Positions 24,864 through 34,500 of a DNA stretch of 64,000 nt are shown one piece after another. This DNA is from Massilia sp. NR 4-1 (GTDB taxonomy: Bacteria; Pseudomonadota; Gammaproteobacteria; Burkholderiales; Burkholderiaceae_D). Position numbers and translations under genes: made by a program. The stretch lies in contig NZ_CP012201.1 of assembly GCF_001191005.1 (NCBI RefSeq), positions 4,402,001 through 4,466,000 on the forward strand. Direction: 5' to 3'. Each line of letters opens with the position of its first letter. The first letter of the stretch is position 1. Below the pieces are notes generated by a model. The model saw only the letters and a program-made list of their open reading frames with translations, was not told the origin of the DNA and searched no databases.

Positions 24864-25757
24864 ATGGCACGCAAGCTCCCCCCGCTTAATTCACTGCGCG
24901 TATTTGAAACGGCTGCCCAGCGCCTGAGCTTCACGCGCGCGGCGGAAGAACTGTGCGTGACCACGGCGGCGGTCAGCCACCAGATCAAACTGCTGGAAGA
25001 CCACCTGGGCATCAAGCTGTTTGTGCGCACCAATAATGTGCTGGCCTTGACCGTGGCGGGCGAACGCTATCTGCCGCGCGTGCGCGAAGCTTTCCGCGCG
25101 CTGGCCCAGGCCACCGATGAACTGATGGACGAGAACAACGCGGTGCTGAAGGTGGCGGTGGCGCCGACCTTCGGCGCGAAATGGCTGGTGCCGCGGCTGT
25201 ACCGTTTTCTGGCCCAGCATCCCGAGATCCGCGTCGAGATCAATACCGACGGCGAACGCAATTACCGCAACAGCGACATCACCATCGATTCGCGCCGCGC
25301 CGGTTTCGCCGATCTCAGTGTCGAACCCTTCCTGGCCACGGGCCTGATCCCGGTGTGCAGCCCGGAGCTGAAGGCCCGCATCCGCACGCCGTCCGATCTG
25401 GCCAGCGTCACGCTGCTGCATGAAGTCAGTCCGCTCAACGACGCCGACTATCCCAACTGGGAAGAATGGCTGTCGGCGGCGGGCGTGGGCGATGTCGATG
25501 TGCGCCAGGGCCTGGTGTTCTCGCAGGCGCTGATGGCGCTGCAGGCGGCCATCGACGGCCAGGGCGTGGCGCTGGCCCAGCGACTGCTGATCGATTACGA
25601 CGTGGCGGCGGGCCGCCTGGTGCGCCTGTTCGATATCGCCACGCCGCTGCGCCTGCACTACTACCTGATCCACGCGCCGGAAACGCGCAAGAACCCGGCC
25701 TTCCAGGCTTTTCGCAGCTGGCTGCTGGCCGAGTTGAATCATTCCGCCGGCGAGTAG
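24864..25757 (+). CDS. LysR-family transcriptional regulator (GcvA-like)
   Basis: A 297-residue regulator. I chose the ATG at 24864 (MARKLPPLNSLRVFETAAQR); an in-frame TTG at 24834 would add ten residues. The winged-helix region has the GcvA-group form (SFTRAAEELCVTTAAVSHQIKLLEDHLGIKLF). The effector domain starts near residue 90 (LKVAVAPTFGAKWLVPRL). GcvA-like regulators often control amino-acid or beta-lactamase genes and are less usual for sugars, which fits a pathway whose intermediates are D-amino acids. It is divergent from dgoKA, and its 3' end overlaps that of the D-aminoacylase-type gene tail to tail by 19 bp. It is the only regulator in the locus. Confidence 0.92.
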   Translation: MARKLPPLNSLRVFETAAQRLSFTRAAEELCVTTAAVSHQIKLLEDHLGIKLFVRTNNVLALTVAGERYLPRVREAFRALAQATDELMDENNAVLKVAVAPTFGAKWLVPRLYRFLAQHPEIRVEINTDGERNYRNSDITIDSRRAGFADLSVEPFLATGLIPVCSPELKARIRTPSDLASVTLLHEVSPLNDADYPNWEEWLSAAGVGDVDVRQGLVFSQALMALQAAIDGQGVALAQRLLIDYDVAAGRLVRLFDIATPLRLHYYLIHAPETRKNPAFQAFRSWLLAELNHSAGE

Positions 25758-27217
25758 CGTTCTTCCTGCCGCCGCAGCACACGGCCATGGCGCGCCGCTG
25801 CCGGCACGCCGCCTTCCAGCGCCACTTCCCCGTTCACCAGCACGCAGACGATGCCGGCCGCCGCTTGTTTCGGCTGGGCGAAACTGGCGCGGTCGGCCAC
25901 AGTGGCCGGATCGAACAGCACCAGATCGGCCCAGCAACCGACGGCAACGCGGCCGCGCTGTTTCAGGCCGAAAGTGTCGGCCGAAAGGCTGGTCATGCGG
26001 CGGATGGCTTCCGGCAGCGTAAACAGCTGCTCTTCGCGGCAGTAGTGGCCCAGCACGCGCGGGAAGCTGCCCCACAGGCGCGGATGGGGATGGGCGTCGT
26101 GCGGCAGACCGTCAGAGCCAATCATGGTATGCGGATAGGACAGCACGCGCCGCACATCATCCTCACGCATCTGGAAATACACGGCGCCGGCCGGATGCAG
26201 GCGGCGTGCCGCCTCCTTCTGGTCCACGCCCCATTCGGCGGCGATGTCGGACAAGTCGCGGCCCGCCATCTGCGGGTGGGCCTGCGACCAGCTGACCATG
26301 ATGCGGATCACGCCATCCACGTAATCGGGATCGAGCACGGTGGAACCGGCCACGTAGGGATAGGCGTCCAGGCCCACGGCCTGCGTGCGGCGGCGCTCCG
26401 TGATCAGGGCCAGCGTCTCGCTGCTGCGGCCCCAGTTGGCGGGACCGGCGCATTTGTGGTGCGACAGCACCACCGGCAGGCGCGCCGCGCGGCCCGCGTC
26501 GCAAGCTTCGTTGAGCGCATCGATCACACCGTCGTATTCATCGCGGATATGCGAGGTGTAGATGCCGCCATGTTCGGCCGCCACGCTGGCAAGCGCAATC
26601 ACTTCGTCGTTGTTGGCATGGCTGCTGGTCTTGTAGAACAGGCCGGAACTGAAGCCGAGCGCACCGGCGCGCATGCCCTCATCGAGCAGGATGCGCATGG
26701 CGTCGATCTCCTGCGCCGTGGCGGCCGCCTGGGTGTCGCGCATGGCGTTCACGCGCAAGGTCGAATGTCCGATCAGCATCCCGACATTGACGGCGGGCCG
26801 CGCATCCTGCACCGCGCTCGCGTACTCCGCCACGCTGGCATAGCGGTAATCGGGCTGGGTGCCGATCAGCGACAGCGGCGCAGGCGGCGCCATCGTGGCC
26901 TGCCACGGCGCGAGGCTGATGCCGCAATTGCCAGTGATGACGGTGGTGACACCCTGGGTCAGTTTGGGCAGCATGGCTGGAGAATCCAGTACCTGGCGGT
27001 CGTCATGCGTGTGGACGTCGATGAAGCCGGGAGCCAGGGCCAGGCCTTGCGCATCGATCAGGCGCGCGCCGGACGGCGCTTGCAGCGATCCGGCGGTGGC
27101 GATGGCGGCGATGCGGCCTGCGCGCAGCGCCACGTCGGCGCGGTAGGCTGGACTGCCGCTGCCGTCGTAGACCTCGGCGTTGCGGATCAGCAGATCAGAA
27201 GAAGGTGTTGACGGCAT
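25739..27217 (-). CDS. D-aminoacylase/N-acyl-D-amino-acid deacylase-type amidohydrolase
   Basis: A 492-residue amidohydrolase (family 3). The start at 27217 (MPSTPSSDLLIRNAEVYDGSG) gives the normal N-terminus; an in-frame ATG at 27235 is possible. Metal motifs: PGFIDVHTHDD, GNCG, SSGLFYKTSSHA, SHIRDEYDG, LSHHKCAG and IGSDGLPHDAH, whose Asp aligns with the catalytic Asp of D-aminoacylases. It would remove an N-acyl group from a D-configured amino acid. N-acetyl-D-galactosaminate has the D configuration at C2, so I infer N-acetylgalactosaminate deacetylase; generic N-acyl-D-amino-acid deacylase is the alternative. It is the last gene of the GH31 operon and overlaps the PLP-enzyme gene by 23 bp. 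Confidence 0.88.
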   Translation of the reverse strand: MPSTPSSDLLIRNAEVYDGSGSPAYRADVALRAGRIAAIATAGSLQAPSGARLIDAQGLALAPGFIDVHTHDDRQVLDSPAMLPKLTQGVTTVITGNCGISLAPWQATMAPPAPLSLIGTQPDYRYASVAEYASAVQDARPAVNVGMLIGHSTLRVNAMRDTQAAATAQEIDAMRILLDEGMRAGALGFSSGLFYKTSSHANNDEVIALASVAAEHGGIYTSHIRDEYDGVIDALNEACDAGRAARLPVVLSHHKCAGPANWGRSSETLALITERRRTQAVGLDAYPYVAGSTVLDPDYVDGVIRIMVSWSQAHPQMAGRDLSDIAAEWGVDQKEAARRLHPAGAVYFQMREDDVRRVLSYPHTMIGSDGLPHDAHPHPRLWGSFPRVLGHYCREEQLFTLPEAIRRMTSLSADTFGLKQRGRVAVGCWADLVLFDPATVADRASFAQPKQAAAGIVCVLVNGEVALEGGVPAAARHGRVLRRQEERYSPAE

Positions 27218-28517
27218 GATGCACGGTGTAGTCATCGTCCACTGCCAGCAGCAGCGTCCATTTATCGAAGGTAGTGCAAGGGTGGGAAATACCGCAGCCA
27301 AGCAGATCGCCCACCTGCAGCGTTTCGCACAAGGCGTGGCCTTCCGGCAGGCGCAGATAGGCATGCTGGTCGTTCATCTTCTCGATACGCACACCTTCAG
27401 GCAAAGCCTGCGGCTTGGCGTCGCCGGGACGGTGGACCAGCAGAGGCAATGGCAGGTCGATGTCGTAGGAGGCATCACGTTTGCCCATGGATAGAATCGC
27501 CAACGTCGGCTCGGGGCGCGACAGCACCACGCTCCATACTTCCAGTGCGGGCAGCAAACCATCCTTCAGCACCGCGCCTTCGCGCTCGCCCAGTTCCTGC
27601 GTCAGGCCGTGGTAGAAGCCGTGGTCATTGGTCAGGTAGCAGCCGCTGCGCAGCACCGGCAGCACAGGGCGCGACAGGCCATCAATGCGCGAAAAGCCGC
27701 GCGCCACCAGGTCGAAATAGGCCGAGCCGCCGGCGGAGAGCAGAATCTGCGTCGCGCCGAACAAGCCTTCCTTGTCGGCCTGGCGCACGATCTCCACGAT
27801 CTGGGCGACGAAGGTGGATACCGCCTCCACATCGGCGGCGCGGTCATGGCTGACCAGCAGGCCTTCATAGCCTTCGATGCCGGCCAGCTCCAGGCCCGGC
27901 GCCTGCGCCACGGCGCGCGCCAGCTCCAGCACCTGTTGCGCGCTGCGGCAGCCGGCACGCTTGCCGGCGATGCCCAGTTCCACCAGCAGCGGCAAGGGGC
28001 GCTGCAAACCGCTGTGCTGCACCGCCTGCGACAGGCGGGCCACGCCTTCGGCCGAATCGACCAGGGCGAAGAATTCGAAGCCCGCGTCCTCCTTCATCAG
28101 GTGCAGCACGGCGCCGATATCGGCCGGCGCCACCAGCTCATTGGCCAGCAGCACGCGGCGCACGCCGAAGCGGTAAGCGATCTGCACCTGGCTGATGGTA
28201 GCCAGCGTGATGCCCCAGGCGCCATTGCCCAGCTGGGCGCCGAACAGCTGGGGGCTCATGGTGGTCTTGCCATGCGGCGCCAGCACCGCGCCATAGCGCT
28301 GGCAGAAGCGCTGCATCCAGTCCAGATTGTGCTGCAGGGCCGACTGCTTCAGCACAGCCACGGGGAAGCTGGTATCGCCCGCCAGCACATTCCAGCGCTG
28401 TACGCCGATGGCGCCCTGGCGCAGCGCTTCGGTGATGGGCAAGCCCTTCACGCCCGGTTGCAGCAATTGCTCTTCAAGGGAGGCGAGCGCCAGCCCGCCG
28501 TCAGGCAGCTTGTTCAT
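27195..28517 (-). CDS. DSD1/D-threonine aldolase-like PLP enzyme, possible amino-sugar-acid ammonia-lyase
   Basis: A 440-residue fold-type III PLP enzyme (alanine-racemase-like barrel plus DSD1 C-terminal domain). The ATG at 28517 follows AGGAT. PLP lysine: Lys84 in APHGKTTMSP. The metal pair of D-serine dehydratases is present as His412-x-Cys414 (GISHPCTTFDKW). Family members dehydrate or cleave beta-hydroxy D-amino acids using Mn2+ or Zn2+. D-galactosaminate is such a compound (C2 amine in D configuration, C3 hydroxyl); its dehydration and deamination would give 2-keto-3-deoxygalactonate, the DgoK substrate. A precedent is the Pseudomonas fluorescens D-glucosaminate dehydratase reaction. 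D-threonine aldolase or general D-amino-acid deaminase remain possible. Confidence 0.87.
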   Translation of the reverse strand: MNKLPDGGLALASLEEQLLQPGVKGLPITEALRQGAIGVQRWNVLAGDTSFPVAVLKQSALQHNLDWMQRFCQRYGAVLAPHGKTTMSPQLFGAQLGNGAWGITLATISQVQIAYRFGVRRVLLANELVAPADIGAVLHLMKEDAGFEFFALVDSAEGVARLSQAVQHSGLQRPLPLLVELGIAGKRAGCRSAQQVLELARAVAQAPGLELAGIEGYEGLLVSHDRAADVEAVSTFVAQIVEIVRQADKEGLFGATQILLSAGGSAYFDLVARGFSRIDGLSRPVLPVLRSGCYLTNDHGFYHGLTQELGEREGAVLKDGLLPALEVWSVVLSRPEPTLAILSMGKRDASYDIDLPLPLLVHRPGDAKPQALPEGVRIEKMNDQHAYLRLPEGHALCETLQVGDLLGCGISHPCTTFDKWTLLLAVDDDYTVHHAVNTFF

Positions 28518-29592
28518 GGGGATGATCCTGGTTGAGTCGCGCCCCGGTGGCGCTGTCGAAATAGTGTAGACGCGTTTCCGGCAACAGCAGCGAGAGCGCA
28601 TCGCCCGGCTGCACGGCCAGCCGTCCGGCGGCGGCCACGCACAGCGGCTGGCCGCCCAGCTTTGCGTAAAGATGGGTTTCGGCGCCGGTCGGCTCGACCA
28701 CCTCCACGCTCACGCGCACCTCGCCCTGTCCGGCGACGACGTGCTCGGGACGGATGCCGAGCGTGACGCGGCTGCCATGTTCGATGCCCGCGGCCTGCAC
28801 ATGGATGCGTGTGCCGTCGGCGCAGACCAGGCTCGCGCCATAGGTCTCGCGCTGGATTTCACCTTCGATGAAATTCATGCCGGGCGAACCGATAAAGCCC
28901 GCCACGAAAAGATTGGCGGGACGGTCGTACAGCTCCAGCGGTGCGCCCACCTGCTCGATACGGCCCGCATTCATCACCACGATGCGGTCGGCCATGGTCA
29001 TGGCCTCGATCTGGTCGTGGGTGACGTAGATGATGGTGTTCTTCAGGCGCTGGTGCAGGGCCTTGATCTCGGTGCGCATCTGCACGCGCAGCTTGGCATC
29101 CAGGTTCGACAGCGGTTCGTCGAACAGGAACAGGGCCGGCTCGCGCACGATGGCGCGGCCCATGGCCACACGCTGCCGCTGGCCGCCGGACAGGGCGCGC
29201 GGCAGGCGCTCCAGATACGGCGTCAGATTCAGCATGCGCGCCGCCGCTTCGATGCGCGGGCGGAAGCTCGATTCCGGCTCCTTGCGCAGGCGCGGGCCGA
29301 AAGCGATGTTTTCGTACACCGACAGATGCGGGTACAAGGCGTAACTCTGGAACACCATGCCGATATTGCGCTGCTGCGGCGGCAGCTCATTGGCGCGCTT
29401 GCCGTCGATCAGCAAGGTGCCGCCGCTGATATCTTCGAGTCCCGCCACCATGCGCATCAGCGTGGTCTTGCCGCAGCCGCTGGGACCGACCAGCACAATG
29501 AACTCGCCGTGCGCGATGCGCAGGTCGACGCCATGCACCACCTGGTTGTCGCCGTAGCGCTTGAAAATACCCTGGAGCTGAACGGTTGCCAT
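28501..29592 (-). CDS. Sugar ABC transporter ATP-binding protein (MalK/UgpC/MsmX-type)
   Basis: A 363-residue ATPase with Walker A GPSGCGKTT, Q-loop, signature LSGGQRQRVAMGRA, Walker B LFLFDEPLSNLDAKLR and H-loop YVTHDQIEAM, then the MalK-type regulatory/TOBE region (VTLGIRPEHV near residue 285). It is the only ABC ATPase in the window and has no permease in its own operon, so it should power the permease pair encoded at 20737-22448 on the other strand. MsmX-like ATPases can also serve several importers. The gene starts 12 bp after the SDR gene and overlaps the PLP-enzyme gene by 17 bp. Confidence 0.95.
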   Translation of the reverse strand: MATVQLQGIFKRYGDNQVVHGVDLRIAHGEFIVLVGPSGCGKTTLMRMVAGLEDISGGTLLIDGKRANELPPQQRNIGMVFQSYALYPHLSVYENIAFGPRLRKEPESSFRPRIEAAARMLNLTPYLERLPRALSGGQRQRVAMGRAIVREPALFLFDEPLSNLDAKLRVQMRTEIKALHQRLKNTIIYVTHDQIEAMTMADRIVVMNAGRIEQVGAPLELYDRPANLFVAGFIGSPGMNFIEGEIQRETYGASLVCADGTRIHVQAAGIEHGSRVTLGIRPEHVVAGQGEVRVSVEVVEPTGAETHLYAKLGGQPLCVAAAGRLAVQPGDALSLLLPETRLHYFDSATGARLNQDHPHEQAA

Positions 29593-29604
29593 GTGATGGA
29601 TGCC

Positions 29605-30372
29605 TTAAAAATCTTCCAGCGTGAGTTCCTGCGCCATCACGCGGTTGCCCGCCATCAGGCCACCATCGACCGGCAACGCCACGCCGGTGATCACGCGCGC
29701 GGCGGACGAGGACAGGAACAGCGCCGCATCGGCGATATCGTCCGGCGTGGCGAAGTCGCCCAACGGATACCACTTCTTCAGCTTCTCCAGAATTTGCGGA
29801 TCCTTGTCCACGCGCGCCTGCCAGGCCTGGGTTTTCACCGTGCCGGGGCAAACGATATTCGCGCGCACGCCGCGCCGGCCGCTTTCCAGCGCCAGCGCCT
29901 TGGTATAGCTCACCAGGGCCGCCTTGGCCGCGCTGTAAGCAGGGTGGCCCAGCGCCGTCAGACCGTTGACAGAACCTATCAGCACGATGCAACCCTGGCC
30001 ACGCTCCAGCATCGCCGGGCGCACCGCCTCCACCGTGTTATAGGTACCGTGCAGGTTCAAGTCGATATCCGCATGCCAGGATTCCGCCGTGGTCGCCGCC
30101 AGCGTGGAGCAAGCAGCGGCACCTGCATTCGCCACCAGCACCTCGACCGCACCGTGCCGGGCAACCGCCGCATACACGGCCGCCTTGGTGGCGGCAGCGT
30201 CGGTGATGTCGGCCTGCAGCGGCGTGCAATGGGCGATGGACGCCGCCAGCGCGGCCAGCTGCTGCGCGTCGCGGTCCAGCGCCAGCACATGGTCGCCCTG
30301 CGCCGCGAAACGTTCGCACAAGACGCGCCCGATACCGCCACAGGCGCCGGTGATAAGGACTACACGGCTCAT
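29605..30372 (-). CDS. Short-chain dehydrogenase, candidate N-acetylhexosamine 1-dehydrogenase
   Basis: A classical 255-residue SDR: cofactor loop TGACGGIGRVL (the Asp in ALDRDAQQ suggests NAD+), NAG motif VANAGA, and catalytic Ser134, Tyr146 and Lys150 (GSVNGLTALGHPAYSAAK). Its ATG overlaps the stop of the upstream gene (ATGA). Sequence alone does not give the substrate. In this locus the missing step is oxidation of GalNAc at C1; N-acetylhexosamine 1-dehydrogenase (EC 1.1.1.240) activity is known and the SDR fold is used by N-acylmannosamine dehydrogenase. No lactonase gene is evident, so the lactone may open spontaneously or with the neighbouring unknown protein. Confidence 0.85.
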   Translation of the reverse strand: MSRVVLITGACGGIGRVLCERFAAQGDHVLALDRDAQQLAALAASIAHCTPLQADITDAAATKAAVYAAVARHGAVEVLVANAGAAACSTLAATTAESWHADIDLNLHGTYNTVEAVRPAMLERGQGCIVLIGSVNGLTALGHPAYSAAKAALVSYTKALALESGRRGVRANIVCPGTVKTQAWQARVDKDPQILEKLKKWYPLGDFATPDDIADAALFLSSSAARVITGVALPVDGGLMAGNRVMAQELTLEDF

Positions 30373-31592
30373 GATGCGCTCCGATCGAAGTGGTGAAGGG
30401 CCGTACCCAGCGCATCCAGACGTTCACTGCGCAGCAAGCCATGGTTATAAAACGCGAAATCGCGGATGCCCAGCGCAGCCAGTCCCGCCAGCGCCTGCGG
30501 CAGCTGTGCCCCATCGGCCAGGTCCGGTGCCCCCGGCCGTAAAATCGCCCGCACTTTCGCAGCCGATCCGGTGGGCTGAGCCGCGGGCAGGCGGCGCAGG
30601 GTGTCGTAGGCGTCGGCGATGACGCGGGCGGCGTCGGCTTCGTAGAAGGGAACTTCGAGCCAGTCGGCCGCCGCTGCCAGGGCGCGCAGGTCGCTGCCTT
30701 CGATCCAGCTTTGGGCGGTAGGACGCTGCACGGTCGGGATCACGGCCAGTTGCACGCCCGCCGGCAGTCCGGCGCGGATGGTGGTTACCAGTTCGCTCAC
30801 CCATGCCTGGCGCTGGCGGATGTAGGCAGCCAGCTCCTGGTCGTCCAGCAGGTCGGCGGCGAGCCAGGCGGCGGCTTGCGCTTCGGTGCCGTCCACCGGG
30901 GCTTTCAGATAGGCGTCGATGCGGCCGGCGACGCGTTGGCGCAGGCCCGCACCGTCGATGCCGGCATCGCCTGCCGCTTTGACGCAGGCGTCGCAGAAGC
31001 ACAGGCCAAGCATGGTGTCGAGCCAGACATTGCTGCGCAGCTGGGCGAATTCGTGGTGGTAGCCGTGGGCATAGGGTAGCCAGCCCGGTGTTTCCAGCAC
31101 CACGCTGCGCACGCCCTGTCTGGCGGCGTCGCACGCGAGCGCCACGGCGTATTCAAACACCGCCGGCTGCGCTGGACACAGGCTGTAGACATAGCTGTCG
31201 CCAAAGGCATTGCGCGCCGTGTACTGCGGATAGGCCGCGCCCAGACGGCTGTTATGCAGCAGCACCGTCCACGCATGCACGTCCAGGCGGCCATCGCCGG
31301 CCAGCTCGGCGAAGAGCCGGCGCAGGGCCAGATCGGAATGCGGCTGGGCGCGCAGCTCGCCATAGCGCTTGGGATCGGGATCGAAATAGACCACGCCATC
31401 TTCCGGGAAGACCACGCGGCCGCCGCTGCGCGCATTCGGGCGCAGGAATTTGCCGGCGTGGTAGCTGGCCGCCAGCGTCACGCCATTCAGACCGCGCTCC
31501 AGCGCCTTGGCGGCGAAGGCGGCCACGCCCTCTTCCGCCACGTCCCAGGGATAGGCATACAGCGATCGGTATGCCGAAGTTTTCCTCATCAT
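30369..31592 (-). CDS. Cytoplasmic TIM-barrel/glycosidase-like protein of unknown function
   Basis: A 407-residue protein without signal peptide. The start at 31592 (ATGATGA overlap with the GH31 stop) was preferred to a longer in-frame one. The pattern suggests a (beta/alpha)8 hydrolase-like barrel: an N-terminal strand then ALERGLNGVTLAASYHAGKF, central RSVVLETPGWLPY with a possible catalytic Glu, then MLGLCFCDACVKAAGDAG. The CFCxxC cluster recalls uncharacterised glycoside-hydrolase-like families, where such a motif follows the fifth strand. Tight coupling to GH31 and the SDR makes it a pathway member: an intracellular glycosidase, epimerase or lactonase are all possible. I do not assign one. 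Confidence 0.8.
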   Translation of the reverse strand: MMRKTSAYRSLYAYPWDVAEEGVAAFAAKALERGLNGVTLAASYHAGKFLRPNARSGGRVVFPEDGVVYFDPDPKRYGELRAQPHSDLALRRLFAELAGDGRLDVHAWTVLLHNSRLGAAYPQYTARNAFGDSYVYSLCPAQPAVFEYAVALACDAARQGVRSVVLETPGWLPYAHGYHHEFAQLRSNVWLDTMLGLCFCDACVKAAGDAGIDGAGLRQRVAGRIDAYLKAPVDGTEAQAAAWLAADLLDDQELAAYIRQRQAWVSELVTTIRAGLPAGVQLAVIPTVQRPTAQSWIEGSDLRALAAAADWLEVPFYEADAARVIADAYDTLRRLPAAQPTGSAAKVRAILRPGAPDLADGAQLPQALAGLAALGIRDFAFYNHGLLRSERLDALGTALHHFDRSAS

Positions 31593-34500
31593 TTGCCTGC
31601 CTTGTCGCCCTCGAAACCAATCACTGTAGCATTGGCCCAGTTGGCGCACACTTTGGCCGCATCCTTACCGTGCGCGCCCAGAGTACGCAGGCTCAGAAGC
31701 GAGACGCCGCGGATGTCCAGCTCCGGTTTGACCACGGCCGGCGCCGCGATCAAGCCGCTATCGAACAGCAATTTGCCGTCGCCGTGCACCTGGAATTGCA
31801 GGCCACCCGCCTGGCGGCAGCTATCGTCGATGCCGACGTCGGCGCGGAACAGCTGCCAGTCGCCGCTCAGGCGGTAATCGGCCTGGCTTTGCGCCGCCAC
31901 CGGCAAGCCCTTGCTGAATTTCAGGCCGTTCATCTGCAGCAGGCGCGGCTTGCTCAGATTACGGCTGAGATCCGGCTTCGCTTCCGACAGCGCCAGTTGC
32001 TGCTTGGCGCGGTTCGGCGCGGGCGCTTCCAGCACGCGGAATTCGGAGATGGTGATCGGATTCACCTGCGGTGGCAGGAAGGCATTGAAGGCCTTGGCCT
32101 GCTTGCCGTTGCCATTGGTGGCGGTGACCATCGGATCGTTGGTGTTCTCGTCCTGGCCCTGCTCCTGGGTGCTCAGCACGCGGAAGCGGAACAGGCTGCC
32201 CGCCTTGGCCGGGAATTCGACCTTCTGCTTGCCCTCCACCAGTTTCAGGCGGCCCGTGTAGACCGGCTGGCCCCATTCGCCATTGCGGTCGCCCAGATAG
32301 ATTTCGAAGTCGCGCACCTGGCCGCTCTGCCAGTGCTTGTCGTTGCGCGGCGAGATTTCGAAGCCGTTGATCATGCGCCGTTCGCCCAGCGCCAGCGTGA
32401 ATTCATGCGCACCGGTTTTCTGCGACTGGTCGCGGATGGTGCGGAACCAGGTATCGGGCTTGTCGTCGAAGGCGTTTTCCAGCTTGTGGCCCGGCTCTTC
32501 GGCCGGACGGTTCAGCACCAGGATGCTGTCGGCCGCCACCGCATTGCCCAGGTCGGGCGCGGCGCCGAAGGCCGGCGTCTGCGCCAGCACGGCATCGCTG
32601 GCGATGGCCAGGTCGAAGCGGTAGGCCGCGCGCACGCTGGTCTTCTCGGATTTGGCGTGCACCGTGCCGTATTTGGATTGCGCGTCATAGAACCAGCCCG
32701 CGCCGCCCTTTTCGAAGTCGGCCAGCGTCGCGTATTCCTTCAAGGCCTGGCCGCCCAGCGCCAGCGATTGCGGCTTGGCGCGGCTATGCACTTGCAGGCG
32801 GTAGACACGCTCCTCTTCCTGGCCCGCATACTTGCCCTGCACCGCGCCGACCTCCACGCTGATGTCGCCGGCACGGCCCTGCGGCGCCTGCACCGTGAAC
32901 TGCTGGCTGCTGAAGGCGCCGTCCTTGTACTGGCGGGTATTGCCGTCATCCTCGTACATGGTGAAGGCGGACTGGCCGTGCGGATAAATATCCAGGGTCA
33001 GCACATCCTTCGGCACCTGGCCGTCATACAGGGCGGAGGGGTACATCGGGATGATGGCGCCGGCGCGCACCAGCACCGGTAGCTTGTCCAGCGTGACCGG
33101 ATAATCGATGACTTTACCCGATGCTCCCGCTTCAATCACGCGGCCATCCCAGTAATCGACCCACTGCCCCTGCGGCAGATAGATATTCTTGCGCCAGCCC
33201 TTGCTGGCGGCCTGGCTGCGGTAGACCGGCGCCACGAGGAAGTCGCGGCCCAGCAGGAACTGGTATTTGTAGGCTTCGTCGTTGGCATGCGGATCGGCCG
33301 GATGGTCCCACATCAGGCCGCGCACGATGGGCGCGCCGGTCTGCTCGGCCTCGCGCGAATAGGTGTACATATACGGCGTCAGGCGCATCTTCAGCTTCAG
33401 GTAGTCGCGGTTGATGCTGCGGTAAGGCTCGTCGAACCACCACGGATGCTTGCGTTCGTTCTTGGCCCAGCCGGACATGCCCATCAGCACCGGCGTGAAG
33501 GTCTTCCACTGCAGGTCGCGCGTATAGGTTTCCGGGCTGCCGCCGAAGATGCCGTCCACGTCACCCGTGGCATAAGCCTGGCCCGACAGGCCGGAACCGA
33601 TCAGGGTCGGGATATGCCAGCGGATATAGTCCCAGCTGCCCGACTGGTCGCCGGTCCAGGTCACGGCGTAGCGCTGCATGCCGGCCCAGCCCATCACGGT
33701 CCAGATGAAGGGACGCGCGTCGGAATTGGACAGGATGCCGTCGGCCGCCGCCTTGTTCGCATCGAGCGCGAACTGGTAGCCCTGGCCGGTCCAGGCCACG
33801 TCCAGCTTCTGGGCACGGCTGCCGGCCGTGCCGACTTCCCACTTGATCTTGTCGACGCCGTTCTCGGTCCACAGGCCGGTGCGGAAGCCATACTGCTTCA
33901 AGCCCTCCACCACCTTCGGCAGGTCGGTATAGCCGCAGCCGTAACCGTCGTTGGGCAGGATCCAGCCGCCCGGCATATCGTGCTCGCGGTATTTGGCGGC
34001 CACCGACAGCACCACATCGGGCGTGCTGCCGGTCGGGCCGTCGCTCCAGCCGGGCGGCGTGGTGCCGGGCTTCTTCACATTGTCCTTGTCGTTATAGCAG
34101 TCGGCATCGCCATACTCGTAGGCCCAGCGCGGCAGCAGGGCGGCGCGGCCGGTCAGCTCGGTGTAGGCGTTCAGCACCTTGTGGATGGAGCCGCCAGCGA
34201 AATAGTAGGCGTCGAAGCGGTTCTCGCGGTGGCCGGCGGTGATGAACTCATTCGAGCGGAAATCGTAACTGCCATTGGCCCAGGTATTGCGCAGCACGCC
34301 GTAGCCGGCGCTGGTCATATAGAAGGGCGCCGGGCTGGGACGGTCGCCCTCTTCCCAGCCACCCGAATACGAGATCGGCAGCTCCTTGCCCTTGAAGCTG
34401 TAGGCGCCATTCTGCTGGCCGCCACCGAAGAAGTGCTCGTTCGCCGTGGTGGACAGGGTCTGGAAACTGCTGTCGGCCGACAGCTCCAGCGGCTGCATCT

